A stretch of DNA of 64,000 bases from Bradyrhizobium tropiciagri (lineage in GTDB: Bacteria > Pseudomonadota > Alphaproteobacteria > Rhizobiales > Xanthobacteraceae): contig NZ_JAFCKF010000013.1 in assembly GCF_018130545.1 (NCBI RefSeq), positions 1-64,000 on the forward strand, given 5' to 3'. Position 1 is the stretch's first letter, and each line of letters begins with the position of its first letter. Under the pieces are notes generated by a model that was given only the letters and a program-made list of their open reading frames with translations, was not told where the DNA came from and did not search any database. Position numbers and translations under genes: made by a program. This document shows, piece after piece, positions 51,039-60,908 of the stretch.

Positions 51039-52307
51039 ATGGCAGCACGTCCTGATGTCTCGGTCATCGAACCAGAACCCGATCGCGCGGCCTCCGTCGA
51101 GCAAGCCAGACGCGATGATGCGCTGATCGACGTTCGCATTGAGCCTTTGCAGGACATTGCCGGACTTGAGAGCGCCTGGACGGAGCTCGAGGCGCGGGCG
51201 CCGCATTCGTTCTATCTGTCCTGGCTCTGGGTCGGCACGTGGCTCAGCCATCTGCCGCGCGGTGCGCAACCACATGTCCTGACCGCGCGGATGTCCGGGA
51301 GAATCGTCGGATTGGCGATCGTTTGCCGGCGGACGGTGTGGAGCTTCGGCCCTCAAGGTCGCGCGCGCTGGCTGCTCCACGAGACAGGAGACGCGCGCTT
51401 CGACCGGCTGTTCATCGAATACAACGGCATCCTTGCCGAACGCGCTTGGACCGCTCCCGTCGAAGCAGCATGTCTCGAGGCTCTTGCGCGCAGCTTGAGC
51501 GTCTCTGACGAGCTTGTCCTCTCCGGAATCAATTCCGACGTCGAGGCGACCGCTTCCCGCGTGGCCACCCGCGCCGGACTTCTGACCCAAGTGAGACAGG
51601 CAGACGTCGCGCGATGGGTCGACTTCACCGAGATCGGCGAGAAGAGCGGGGCATACCGGGCCTCATTGGGGCGCAACACACGACAGGCCGTCAGCCGCGC
51701 CATCAGGCTCTATGCCGAACGCGGCCCGCTCGCGTTTCGGGTCATGGAGACAACGAGCGAGGCGCTTGCCGCCTTCGATGTGCTGGCCGGCTTTCATCAA
51801 TCGCGCTGGGGATCCAAGGGATCCTTCGCCAACTCTGGCTTCCGTCCCTTTCATGAAGACCTGATTGCCCGCGGCGTGCCGCGCGGAGCCATCCGTATCT
51901 CGCGAACGCTGGCCGGCGAGCAGACAATTGGCGTGCTGTACAATTTCGTGCATGACGGTCATGTCCTGAATTACCAAAGCGGCTTTCTCTATGAGCCGGA
52001 CGGCCGGCTGAAGCCCGGTTTGGTCAGCCATGTGCTGTCGATCGAGGACAGCATGTCGCGCGGCGAGCGCGGCTACGATTTCCTGGCGGGCTTTGCCCGG
52101 CACAAGTCCCAGCTTGCCAATGCCGAGCACGCGATGATTTGGACCGTGGTCGGCGCGGACACCATGGAGCGCCGCATCGAGGCACGGGTTCGGCGCGCCA
52201 GGCAGGCGCTGGGACAGCTGCTGCGAAAGCCGGCGGGTGCGCCCACAGCCGCGCTGCCGACCGGAGATGGTGATGGCGGTTCGCCTCGCGCCGTTCCCGA
52301 GCCATGA
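51039..52307 (+). CDS. FemAB/CelD-like GNAT-fold acyltransferase
   Basis: This 422-aa protein has the pattern of CelD/BcsL-type acetyltransferases: an N-terminal half with SFYLSWLWVGTWLSHLP, and a second GNAT domain containing FHQSRWGSKGSFA and VLNYQSGFLYEPDGRLKPG. These proteins transfer acyl or aminoacyl groups and are frequent in exopolysaccharide clusters. It starts at ATG 51039 (frame reaches TTG 51015) and overlaps the ATP-grasp gene, suggesting a shared product. Confidence 0.83.
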   Translation: MAARPDVSVIEPEPDRAASVEQARRDDALIDVRIEPLQDIAGLESAWTELEARAPHSFYLSWLWVGTWLSHLPRGAQPHVLTARMSGRIVGLAIVCRRTVWSFGPQGRARWLLHETGDARFDRLFIEYNGILAERAWTAPVEAACLEALARSLSVSDELVLSGINSDVEATASRVATRAGLLTQVRQADVARWVDFTEIGEKSGAYRASLGRNTRQAVSRAIRLYAERGPLAFRVMETTSEALAAFDVLAGFHQSRWGSKGSFANSGFRPFHEDLIARGVPRGAIRISRTLAGEQTIGVLYNFVHDGHVLNYQSGFLYEPDGRLKPGLVSHVLSIEDSMSRGERGYDFLAGFARHKSQLANAEHAMIWTVVGADTMERRIEARVRRARQALGQLLRKPAGAPTAALPTGDGDGGSPRAVPEP

Positions 52308-53572
52308 ATGGCTTCGCGAGAGATAACGTGGCCCGATTGTTGGAGCGGAATCCGCCACAGGGGGCCGTGACGTCGGATGCAGCTCCGACAGCGGTCGTGC
52401 TGGGCGGCGGCGCCAACGGCCTGTCGCTCGTGCGCAGCCTGGCGCGGGCCGGGCTTCATCCCATGGTGGTCGTCGACACGGCATACGACATTGCCTCGAT
52501 GTCGCGATATGCACGGCGCGCGGTCGTCTCAGGCTTTGAAGGAAAAGGCTTCGTGAGCGAGCTGCTCCGGCTGCGGGCAGCGATGCCTCACGGGGCCGTC
52601 CTGTTCTTTGCCGACGACCGTCCGCTTCTGACCGTGTCGCAGTATCGCGACGCCGTTGCTCCTTGGTTCAGCTTCGAGCTTCCATCGCATCAGCTGCTGG
52701 TCGACCTGACCTCGAAGGAGCGATTTTTCCAGTTGGCGCAACGCAGCGGCTTTCCGGTTCCGGCAACCCATCTGGTGAAAAGCCGCGACGACCTGTCAGT
52801 CCTGCCCGGGCTACGGCTGCCATTATGCGTGAAGCCGAATAGTCGGTCTCCCGCCTATGATGGCTCCTTTCAGAAGGCCTATCGTGTCGAAACACTGGCC
52901 GAGGCCCAATCGCTCTGCGCGCGCGTGCTGGACGTTGTCGGGGAGGTGATCGTTCAGGAGTGGATCGAGGGCACCAACGATGCGATCTACTTCTGCCTGT
53001 GTTACCTCGGGCCGGGGGCTCCGGTCTGCTTTACGGGCCGCAAAGGTCGCTCATTTCCGCCGCAGACCGGCTGGACCGCGAGTTGCTGGGCTGCGCCGGA
53101 GGCTGCCGCGGAGCTCGAGGATCTCACGATCCGCTTCTTCCGATCGGTGGGACTGACGAGCGGCTTCGCCAGCATGGAATACAAGCGCGATACGCGTGAT
53201 GGAAGCTTTCGGTTTGTCGAACCAACCGTTGGCCGAACCGATCTGCAGGTGGAGCTGTCGGCCGTGTGCGGCGTCAATCTCTGCCATGTCGGCTATTGCG
53301 ACGCGGCCAAGCAATCGCGGCCGGCATTGAAGCTCGACCCGACCCATGTCTGGCGCGATGAGTTCAGGGATTTCCTCGCGGCGCGAATGCTCGGCACCGG
53401 CTGTTCCTATCCGCCGGGGCACCGGATTCACAACGCCTATTGGCGTTGGGACGATCCGGCTCCAGCGCTGCTCGAGGTTGCGCAAACTGCGAGTAATTCG
53501 CTGCGCCGCTCGATGACGCGCGTTCTCAAGACCAAGGCGATTTCGTCGCCCACGAACAAGCGCGCAGGCTGA
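52304..53572 (+). CDS. ATP-grasp ligase-like protein
   Basis: This 422-aa ATP-grasp enzyme has an N-terminal pre-ATP-grasp domain starting AVVLGGGANGLSLVRSLARAG. The ATP-binding core contains LCVKPNSRSPAYDG and VIVQEWIEGTNDAIYFC, and FRFVEPTVGRTDLQVELS supplies the metal-site Glu. It ligates a carboxylate to an amine or thiol with ATP. Together with the acyltransferase it may add an amino-acid-like group to the polysaccharide. It is coupled to the previous gene by ATGA and ends 15 bp from the convergent flippase gene. Confidence 0.83.
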   Translation: MNGFARDNVARLLERNPPQGAVTSDAAPTAVVLGGGANGLSLVRSLARAGLHPMVVVDTAYDIASMSRYARRAVVSGFEGKGFVSELLRLRAAMPHGAVLFFADDRPLLTVSQYRDAVAPWFSFELPSHQLLVDLTSKERFFQLAQRSGFPVPATHLVKSRDDLSVLPGLRLPLCVKPNSRSPAYDGSFQKAYRVETLAEAQSLCARVLDVVGEVIVQEWIEGTNDAIYFCLCYLGPGAPVCFTGRKGRSFPPQTGWTASCWAAPEAAAELEDLTIRFFRSVGLTSGFASMEYKRDTRDGSFRFVEPTVGRTDLQVELSAVCGVNLCHVGYCDAAKQSRPALKLDPTHVWRDEFRDFLAARMLGTGCSYPPGHRIHNAYWRWDDPAPALLEVAQTASNSLRRSMTRVLKTKAISSPTNKRAG

Positions 53573-53587
53573 TCGTCTCCGTGTTGC

Positions 53588-54922
53588 TCAGGTCTGGAGC
53601 GGCGACGACGTCGGGCCCTGAAGTACCGGGTCGGCGTTGGCGACCAGCTTGGTCGCCGACGTCAACCAGAGCGCCGCTCCGATCCCCTCGATGCTGACGG
53701 CAAGCGTCCAGCCGAGGACCAGACCGTGAAGTCCACCAAGCTTCGCGCCCAGGATGGCCGCGCCGAGCTCCAGCGCGCCGCCCAGCGCGAACCAGGGCGC
53801 CGCCTTGAGCATCCTGTCGGTCAGCCGCGCCAGCGTGCAGGCATGGAATTTCAGCGTTGATCCGAGCAGGCTGAAGCCAAGCAGGCTCAGGCTCGAACCG
53901 GCGATCTCGGGATAGGCCGGATTGAAGACGGCCAGGATCTGCTGGGAATAGGTGAAGACGAACACGGCGCAGACCAGCGAGAACAGCAGCGATACCGTCA
54001 GCGACACCATGATGTCGTGCCTGGATTGTTTCGGGCTTGCCCTGACCACGGGGAACAGGACCATCGCCAGCGCTGCGGGAATCAGGGAGGCGACCGAGAC
54101 CAGCATCCAGACCGCCACAAACGCGGCATTGGTGGTCGGCGACAGCAGCACCAGCACGAGATAGGGCATGATGAGGGCTGGCGTCAGCAACGCGGAGTCG
54201 AGGGCGTAATGGTTGAAGACCCGGCGACGGTGCGTGAGCAGCAGTTTGAAGTCGGGAGGCCCGACCAGGCGGCGCGCATCTCCCCTGGTCAGAAGGTCAA
54301 CGCCGATCCAGGCTGCCAGCGATCCGGCCACCCAGGTCCAAAGCAGCGCGGTCGGCGTGGTGAAGCCAAGACCGGCCGCCGCGGCAAGCAGCACCAACTT
54401 GAAGATGGAGAACAGCACCAGGCGGATCATCCTGCGGCTGCTGCGCAGAATGCCGACGAACGCCTGATCGCCCAAGATCGAGAGGTTGCCGAGGCCGCAG
54501 CCGATCACGAAGGTCAGGCCCGCGAACCAACTATCGATCGATCGATGCGATCCCATCAGCAGCGCCTGCCCGGCGACGAACAACAAGGCCAGGCTGACCG
54601 TCAACACCAGGCCGACGGACGCCGCTGCCGCGGTGAGCCCGGGTTCCTTGCCGGGATGCCGGACGAGCTCGCCCGTGAGCAGGGTCGCGAGCCCACCTTC
54701 GCCGAGCACGCTGACCAGGCTCATCACGGCCAGCAGGCCCGAGGCGACGCCCATTACATCAGGCGGAAACAGCCTTGCGGCGAGCCACCAATAGACAAAG
54801 CCGAGCGCAGACGTCGCCACCGTTCCGGTCGCCAGCGCGCCGGAGTTCATGACCAGGGCGGCGCTCTTTTGCAGAGCCCCGCGCAGCCGCGCGATGGCGC
54901 TTCGGGCGAAGCCTATCGGCAC
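53588..54922 (-). CDS. Lipopolysaccharide/oligosaccharide flippase (Wzx-like)
   Basis: This 444-aa inner-membrane protein has about twelve hydrophobic segments distributed along the whole length, the pattern of the MOP/Wzx flippase family. It would move undecaprenyl-linked repeat units to the periplasm. It overlaps the glycosyltransferase gene at its 5' end by ten bases. No Wzy polymerase is certain, but the 656-aa membrane protein is a candidate. Confidence 0.85.
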   Translation of the reverse strand: MPIGFARSAIARLRGALQKSAALVMNSGALATGTVATSALGFVYWWLAARLFPPDVMGVASGLLAVMSLVSVLGEGGLATLLTGELVRHPGKEPGLTAAAASVGLVLTVSLALLFVAGQALLMGSHRSIDSWFAGLTFVIGCGLGNLSILGDQAFVGILRSSRRMIRLVLFSIFKLVLLAAAAGLGFTTPTALLWTWVAGSLAAWIGVDLLTRGDARRLVGPPDFKLLLTHRRRVFNHYALDSALLTPALIMPYLVLVLLSPTTNAAFVAVWMLVSVASLIPAALAMVLFPVVRASPKQSRHDIMVSLTVSLLFSLVCAVFVFTYSQQILAVFNPAYPEIAGSSLSLLGFSLLGSTLKFHACTLARLTDRMLKAAPWFALGGALELGAAILGAKLGGLHGLVLGWTLAVSIEGIGAALWLTSATKLVANADPVLQGPTSSPLQT

Positions 54923-56190
54923 GACGGCTCTCCGGAATCCCGGTATGCGGCGACAGCGACGTCGGCCGGTGCTGCGCGGAGCACATCCCGGTAAACCTGC
55001 TCGATCCGTGACACCACCGCGCTGGCCTTGAGGCGTCCCACGCGGGCGAGGCTCGTGGCCTCGAGGCGGGCCAGCAAGGCGCGGTCGTCGACGAGCGCCT
55101 GCATCGCCCTGGCCAGCGCCGGCGCGTCGCCGGGCGGCACCAGAAGTCCGGTCTCACCGTGGTCGACCAGATCCGGCATGCCGCCGATATCGGTTGCGAC
55201 CACCGTCTTGCCGCACGCCATCGCCTCCATGATCACGGTTGCGCACGCCTCCGGTCCGGTCGACGGCAGCACGCCGAACAGCGATCGCCGCCAGGCATGC
55301 ATGATGGCGGAGTGTGGCCATGCGCTGAAGGTGCGGACGTTTGGCGGGAACGCGGTCGGCGTATCGGCGAGGCGGCGTCCGATCAGCACCAGCGGCGGCG
55401 CTCCTTTCAATTCGGCATAGGCCCTGAGCAGGACGTCGATGCCCTTGAGACGCATCATGTCGCCGACGAACAGGATGAAGCCGTCCTCCGGCAACTCGCG
55501 CAGGCAGGGGTCTTCCGGACCGGGCACTTCGACATCGTCGGGCACGAAGTTCGGGATCACCTCGTAGGGCGCGGGGCCGTTGACGAGGCCGGTGTGACGA
55601 GCCACCGCGTGGCTCACGGCGATGAAGCGGTCCACGATGCGCCGGGCAGCGAAGCTCGATGCCCAGTTGCCCAAGGTGGTCACAGTCGCCTTCGCCGCGC
55701 CATAGTGCCTGCTCGCGCAGGGCAGGCACTTCCCCGGCGCCGGACCGCTGCACAGCTCGGTCCCGAGATGCATCAGGTTCTTCTTGGCGCAGACCAGGCC
55801 GTAATCGTGCTGCGTCACCACGAAGCGGGCGCCGCTCAGGGCCTTCAGCGGCAGCAGGGAGGCATAGATCCAGTTGTGGGCGTGGACGACATCCGGCCGC
55901 TCGCGGTCGATCAGCCGCTTCAGGGCGAGCATCAGTTCGGGATCCGGGAAGGGCGGCGCGTGCCGGCGCTCTTGATCGGCATGCAGTCCCGACAGCCGCT
56001 GCAGCGTGCCGCGCAGCCGATGGACGCGGATCGCGCCGTCCAGCTCGGTCTCCGGCGATCCCGGCCGCATCAATGTCCCGACGCTCACATCGTGGCCGCG
56101 CTGCGCCAGCGCCGCGCCGAGATTGCGGACATGGCGTTCTTCGCCGCCAATGACCGGCGGATAGAATTGCGACAGCAGCAAGATGCGCAT
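54913..56190 (-). CDS. Glycosyltransferase family 4
   Basis: This 425-aa GT-B enzyme starts with MRILLLSQFYPPVIGGEERHV, the typical N-terminal Rossmann start. A Cys cluster (GPAPGKCLPCASRHYG) resembles those in some GT4 sugar transferases. The donor-binding EAFG-like region reads STGPEACATVIMEAMACGKTVV. It adds a sugar to the lipid-linked precursor. Donor and acceptor are unknown. Confidence 0.88.
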   Translation of the reverse strand: MRILLLSQFYPPVIGGEERHVRNLGAALAQRGHDVSVGTLMRPGSPETELDGAIRVHRLRGTLQRLSGLHADQERRHAPPFPDPELMLALKRLIDRERPDVVHAHNWIYASLLPLKALSGARFVVTQHDYGLVCAKKNLMHLGTELCSGPAPGKCLPCASRHYGAAKATVTTLGNWASSFAARRIVDRFIAVSHAVARHTGLVNGPAPYEVIPNFVPDDVEVPGPEDPCLRELPEDGFILFVGDMMRLKGIDVLLRAYAELKGAPPLVLIGRRLADTPTAFPPNVRTFSAWPHSAIMHAWRRSLFGVLPSTGPEACATVIMEAMACGKTVVATDIGGMPDLVDHGETGLLVPPGDAPALARAMQALVDDRALLARLEATSLARVGRLKASAVVSRIEQVYRDVLRAAPADVAVAAYRDSGEPSCR

Positions 56191-56203
56191 GACCGTCTCC
56201 GAC

Positions 56204-56962
56204 TCAGGTCCCCGGCACCAGCGCCGAGACCCTGCGATAGAGCTTGTTGTCGGCCGGCCGGTAGAGCCGGGCCTCCGCTAGCTGCTTGGTGGTCAGGATG
56301 GGCACGGGGATCTTCCGCACCCACGTGTCACCAGGCGCAATCGTCAGCGAGCGGAAGACCGCGAACGGCTTGCCGTCGAGGGTGATATCCAGATCGTACT
56401 GCTGAGCCTGGGTTTCTGCGCTGCGCACGCCGATGACGAGTTGGCCCGGATCGCTGCTGGCCGGCGGCAACATCCAGAATTCGGTGTATTTGAACTGCCG
56501 CTCGGCGGCCTGATCGTGGATCGCCAGAGCGTAAGCTCCGGTCGCCACCAGCATCGCCAACGCGACCGCGGCGCCTTGCCAGGGCCGGATTTGCAGTGGA
56601 CCGAGCCACGCCGGTTTGGATGCGACAGCGTCGTTGCCGGCCGGTCGCAGCATCGCGGCTGTCGCCACCGCCAGGTACCAGAAGGCCCAGCCAAGCGACG
56701 TGAGCGAGCCGATCGCGTTCAGGACAAAGCCACCGGCGACGGTGACAGCGAGGCTCGCCCCGATCGAATAGGCAAGGTGTTCGGACAGCGACGTGGTTCT
56801 TACGCCGATCGCGCGCAGCACGATGTGACCGGAAATCAGGAGGACCATCGGCACGCCGAGGATGGTACGCAGCAGCATGCTGTCACTGACCGCAACCGCG
56901 GCCAACGTGGCTCCTGCCCAGATGCAGGCGCCGAGCAAGTCCCGCTTGTCAGGGCGCGCCAT
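56204..56962 (-). CDS. DUF1616-like membrane protein
   Basis: This 252-aa protein has four to five N-terminal membrane segments followed by a periplasmic beta-rich domain ending in ALVPGT. The pattern is that of DUF1616 proteins, found in polysaccharide and surface-layer loci of unknown role. The 656-aa membrane protein gene ends inside its first codons (14-bp overlap), so the two are co-translated. Confidence 0.75.
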   Translation of the reverse strand: MARPDKRDLLGACIWAGATLAAVAVSDSMLLRTILGVPMVLLISGHIVLRAIGVRTTSLSEHLAYSIGASLAVTVAGGFVLNAIGSLTSLGWAFWYLAVATAAMLRPAGNDAVASKPAWLGPLQIRPWQGAAVALAMLVATGAYALAIHDQAAERQFKYTEFWMLPPASSDPGQLVIGVRSAETQAQQYDLDITLDGKPFAVFRSLTIAPGDTWVRKIPVPILTTKQLAEARLYRPADNKLYRRVSALVPGT

Positions 56963-58919
56963 GCAGTCCTCTCACATTGTAGATGATGAGATAGCCATTG
57001 TCGTAGGTGCGCGTGACACCCTTGACGTCATTGAACTTCAGCAGCTCGGCAGCCGTAAGCCGGGTTCCTTGCTCCGATTCCCACGGCTCGAAGTAGAAGC
57101 CGAGGACCGGCGGCGCGGTCGTCAGGCGGAGATCCACCACCAGGTAATCGAGGTCGCTCCTGGCGAGGGCGTAGAGCTCGTCGGATCCGAGCTTGTCATG
57201 CCTGAAGGCGCGGGCGGCAAAGATGCCCTCGCTGATCTTGGTTCTCACGTCCTGCCGGCCGTAGCCTGCGAGCAGCAGACGATTGACCCGATCGCCGGTG
57301 AAGCGGTTGCCGGGCCCGAGCCATTCCTTGGTCCAGCGCGCCGTTTCGATGCCCATGTGCTCGATCGATTGCGAGTCCGACGCCACCTTGTAGGGACCGC
57401 GGATCGGCTCGAGCGAGGCCGCCGTGACGCCGCCCAACACGATGACCGCGAGTGCCGCGCACGGGCCGATCAGGCGCCACCCGCGTGATGCGCGGCCCTG
57501 CCAGAAATGGATGATGCCGACCGCGACGACCAGCCCGACACCGATGAAGACGAACGTTCCCATCCGGTTGCCGATCTGCCATCCGTTGACGGTCAAGCGG
57601 AATGCGATCGAGATCGGAAACCCGCAGGCCAGCACGGTGAGCAGCACCACGCGGCTGTCACGCCAACGCCGTTTCAGAATGCCGTGAATTGGCAGCCAGC
57701 CGGCATGCAGATAAGGCGGCGCCGTCATGGCCAGCGATCGGAAGAAGCCCGTTGCCAGCCCGAGGGACAGCAACAGGATGGCAAGCAGGGTGGTCAAGCG
57801 CATGCCGAGCGGTTGGCTCGGTGCGCCGAGGTGCTCCGACGGCGGGATGCCGGTGCCGAAGATCTTTCCCATCAATGTCTTGAAGCCGGTCTCGATCACG
57901 GGGCCGACATAACCCGTGAAGGAGCTTCCGCTGGCCATCACCCACAGCAGGGGGAGCGTGATCGCGAGCACCGCAGTGAGGCCCATCGCAATCCGCGCCT
58001 CGAGCCGCAGCGAGACGTCTCGCCGCAACGCCTCCAGGGCTGCGAGCATTCCGAGATAGATGGCGACAAAGGCCGCCGTGAGGTGATGCGTGACCGCAAG
58101 GCTCGCCAGCAGCAATGCGATCAGGCCGAGCGCAGCGGATTTTTCTCGCCCGACGAGATCCTTCGAGGCAGCCTCCACCGCGAGGATCAGCATGCACAGC
58201 ACGAAGCCGAGGCTTTCATAGGAGAAGCCCGACTCGAACACCACGAAGGTCGAGCAGCCCATGTATGTCAGGCAGGCGAGCGCCGCGATGCGCGCCGACC
58301 CGGTGATCCGTTCGTAGAACAGGAACAGGGCCGCCATCAGCGTGCCTTTCAGGACCGCCAACAGGATCGACGCTGCGGCAAATATCGACAGGCCGGTGAG
58401 CTTGACGATGGCCGTCGTCACGATTTCGAGGGCGGGATACGCCGACGCGATCGGCAGCAGCGGATTGGACAGGAACAGCCGGTGTCCGGTCGCGAGGTCT
58501 TCGGCTGAAGCCCAGTGCAGGAATTCGTCGTGGTGAGCGAAGCCGGTCGGCGAATAAACGGTCTTGAGATAGAGCAGGGCTTCGGCAAGCAGGATCAGAA
58601 CAAACAGACGCTCGCTCCGGGCCACATTCGGCCACGCGATGCGGAGGCTGGTCGGAACGACCGCCAGGACGACGCCGGACCAGAACAGCAATGGCGCCAC
58701 AGCATCGCCGCGTCGCCCGGCGCCATGTCCGGCCACAATCAGCAGCAGGCCCATCGCCACGACCAGGCAAAGCGTCGCGATCCATCCGGGGTTCGCGGGC
58801 TCCGGCGTTGCATCGGCGCTGCTGCCGCGCAGGTCAGGGCCGATGACGGCGAGGCAGGATTGCAACCAGCTTCGCACCGGTATGACCGCGATATCGGCGT
58901 TGGAATGAACGCGTGTCAT
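56949..58919 (-). CDS. Large multi-pass membrane protein, possible GT-C glycosyltransferase or polymerase
   Basis: This 656-aa protein has about twelve to thirteen membrane segments. It has an early loop with HHDEFLHW, which fits the acidic site of GT-C enzymes, and a C-terminal extramembrane domain of about 150 residues. It could transfer sugars from lipid carriers in the periplasm or polymerise repeat units. It is tied by overlaps to the genes on both sides. Confidence 0.75.
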   Translation of the reverse strand: MTRVHSNADIAVIPVRSWLQSCLAVIGPDLRGSSADATPEPANPGWIATLCLVVAMGLLLIVAGHGAGRRGDAVAPLLFWSGVVLAVVPTSLRIAWPNVARSERLFVLILLAEALLYLKTVYSPTGFAHHDEFLHWASAEDLATGHRLFLSNPLLPIASAYPALEIVTTAIVKLTGLSIFAAASILLAVLKGTLMAALFLFYERITGSARIAALACLTYMGCSTFVVFESGFSYESLGFVLCMLILAVEAASKDLVGREKSAALGLIALLLASLAVTHHLTAAFVAIYLGMLAALEALRRDVSLRLEARIAMGLTAVLAITLPLLWVMASGSSFTGYVGPVIETGFKTLMGKIFGTGIPPSEHLGAPSQPLGMRLTTLLAILLLSLGLATGFFRSLAMTAPPYLHAGWLPIHGILKRRWRDSRVVLLTVLACGFPISIAFRLTVNGWQIGNRMGTFVFIGVGLVVAVGIIHFWQGRASRGWRLIGPCAALAVIVLGGVTAASLEPIRGPYKVASDSQSIEHMGIETARWTKEWLGPGNRFTGDRVNRLLLAGYGRQDVRTKISEGIFAARAFRHDKLGSDELYALARSDLDYLVVDLRLTTAPPVLGFYFEPWESEQGTRLTAAELLKFNDVKGVTRTYDNGYLIIYNVRGLHGAP

Positions 58920-60070
58920 CCGCCCCGTGCCCTCGTCGCAGATCGCAGGCCCAGTGCGCCGTCATGTGCAAGACTGATCGTCGACCGGTGACCCGAGACA
59001 TCACGATAGACGTCGCTCAGGGCTTGCGCGCAGGCGTCCCAATCCGGCAACGCCAAATCCGGGATTTCTCGCGGAGCTTCGAGCTCCTCGGCCATAGCGG
59101 CGGCGGTCGTGCTCGGGCTCGCGTTCAGCGGAAGCGCGCGGCACAGGCCGTTGGTCGCGAGCTCGCGCAGCCCGGACGTGTCGCTGACAAGGACCGGCCG
59201 GCGCAGCGATAGCGCTTCCATCACGGCGACGGGATGCGCTTCGTAGTCGCTCAGCAGCACGAACAGGCCGGCGCTCGCCAGGAGGTCGGCCATCTTCTGC
59301 CGCTCCGAGCCCGGGATGCCCGCAATGGTGACCCGATCGTCAAGGCCAAGCCTGCCGACGAGACCGCGCAATTCCTCTTCATAGGGCCCCGTGCCGGCGA
59401 TGCGCAGACGTACGTTCGGCATCCTGCGGCTCAACTCCGGCAACGCCTCGATGATCCGATGATGGCCCTTGTAGCGCTCCAGCCTGCCGCTCGAGACGAT
59501 CAGATTGGGATCGACCTTGACGCCGGGACTGGCGGCCGGCATCGCGGCGCCGTTTGGGACCACCACAAACCGTTGACGCGGAATGCGCATCGCCGTGCTG
59601 AAGAAACTGGCCTCGAATTCGGAGACCCCGATCAGCTTTGCGGCCTTCGCCACCAGCGGACGGAGCAGGGCGCGCTGGGTGCTGCGCACCGCGTTGCGCA
59701 GCGGCGAGGAATGCCCGCCGCTATGGAAGGTCAGGACGAACGGGGTTTTGGTGCGGACGGCGGCGAGCAGCCCGATCGGGCTCACAAACGTGTTGTAGCC
59801 CTGAAAATGGATCAGATCCCAGCTGCCGCGCCGGATCGCGGTGTAGACCTGTGGCGCCAGATACAGATCCAGTTCTCTCGGCCAGGCCGGCACGCGCCGC
59901 ACGTGCATCCCGCGGACGTCCTCCTCAACCGGAAATTTTCCCGAAGGATCTGTGGTGAGCACGTCGACCGAATAGCCGCGCGCCACCAGGCGGGGGCCGA
60001 CCTCCTGGATGTGGGTTTCGATGCCGCCGACGAACGGGTAGCAGCGAGCGGCAACCATCAGGATTCGCAT
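58916..60070 (-). CDS. Glycosyltransferase family 4
   Basis: This 384-aa GT-B enzyme begins MRILMVAARCYPFVGGIETHIQEVG and carries a donor-site region (SSGRLERYKGHHRIIEALPEL, LSDYEAHPVAVMEALSLRRPVLV). It overlaps the 656-aa membrane protein gene by four bases and stands 46 bp after the GT2 gene. Sugar specificity cannot be read. Confidence 0.88.
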   Translation of the reverse strand: MRILMVAARCYPFVGGIETHIQEVGPRLVARGYSVDVLTTDPSGKFPVEEDVRGMHVRRVPAWPRELDLYLAPQVYTAIRRGSWDLIHFQGYNTFVSPIGLLAAVRTKTPFVLTFHSGGHSSPLRNAVRSTQRALLRPLVAKAAKLIGVSEFEASFFSTAMRIPRQRFVVVPNGAAMPAASPGVKVDPNLIVSSGRLERYKGHHRIIEALPELSRRMPNVRLRIAGTGPYEEELRGLVGRLGLDDRVTIAGIPGSERQKMADLLASAGLFVLLSDYEAHPVAVMEALSLRRPVLVSDTSGLRELATNGLCRALPLNASPSTTAAAMAEELEAPREIPDLALPDWDACAQALSDVYRDVSGHRSTISLAHDGALGLRSATRARGG

Positions 60071-60116
60071 TCGGCTGACCTACCGTCATCGTGGACGTGC
60101 GTCCCGCCCGTGGCGT

Positions 60117-60908
60117 CTATGGATAACCATAGGCAACGAGCGAGACCGGAGAACGCACCTTTTCGCGCAGGATCGTCTTGAGGACGCGCCAGCCGTCCGG
60201 AATGGCGCGCAGATTGCTCAAGCCGCTGATGCGCGGTGCCTCGAAACTCGCGACTTCGACAATGTTCAGCTCGTTCTTCAGGGCCCGCACGTTGATGAGG
60301 GTCTCGATCTCGAAACCATCGCAGTCGCAGTTGAGCGTGGGGACGTGCTTGGTCCAGAACGCCATGTAGCCGTAGCACAGGTCGGAGAACGAGCCGCCGT
60401 AGAGCATCCGGACCAACATGGTGAGCCCCCAGTTGCCCAGCATGCGGAACAACGACATATCGTCGGTTCCTGCGCCCTGGAGAAAACGCGAGCCCTTGAC
60501 CAGATCGGCGCCGGCGATCAGCGCGCCGACAAAGACGATCGCCTCCTCTGGAATCATCGAGCCGTCGGCATCGATCATGACGATGATATCGCCGGTGGCA
60601 GCCCGGAATCCGGCCTGCAGCGCGGCGCCTTTGCCGCGCCGCGGCTCCATCACGACCTTCACGTCCTCGCGCAGACCGCGCGCGACCGCAACCGTGTCAT
60701 CGGTCGAACGTCCATCCACGATGATCACTTCGTGGGCCCATGCCGGGATGCGGGGCAGAAGCCAGGGGAGATTCTTGGCCTCGTTGAGTGTCGGGACGAC
60801 GAACGTCACACGCGGCATCATCAGCGGCCGCCCGAGCGCGAGATTGATCGCGTCAGGCACCGATACTGTACTGACGGGGGAGAGGCTGTTGGGAATGGGA
60901 GCGTTCAT
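60117..60908 (-). CDS. Glycosyltransferase family 2 (dolichol-phosphate-mannose-synthase-like)
   Basis: This 263-aa GT-A enzyme shows VTFVVPTLNEAKNLPWLLPRI, VIIVDGRSTDDTV and the metal-binding IVMIDADGSM. It lacks C-terminal membrane segments. Such enzymes often make polyprenyl-phosphate sugars, which a GT-C enzyme such as the 656-aa protein could use. Its first codons overlap the flavoprotein gene by four bases. Confidence 0.88.
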   Translation of the reverse strand: MNAPIPNSLSPVSTVSVPDAINLALGRPLMMPRVTFVVPTLNEAKNLPWLLPRIPAWAHEVIIVDGRSTDDTVAVARGLREDVKVVMEPRRGKGAALQAGFRAATGDIIVMIDADGSMIPEEAIVFVGALIAGADLVKGSRFLQGAGTDDMSLFRMLGNWGLTMLVRMLYGGSFSDLCYGYMAFWTKHVPTLNCDCDGFEIETLINVRALKNELNIVEVASFEAPRISGLSNLRAIPDGWRVLKTILREKVRSPVSLVAYGYP

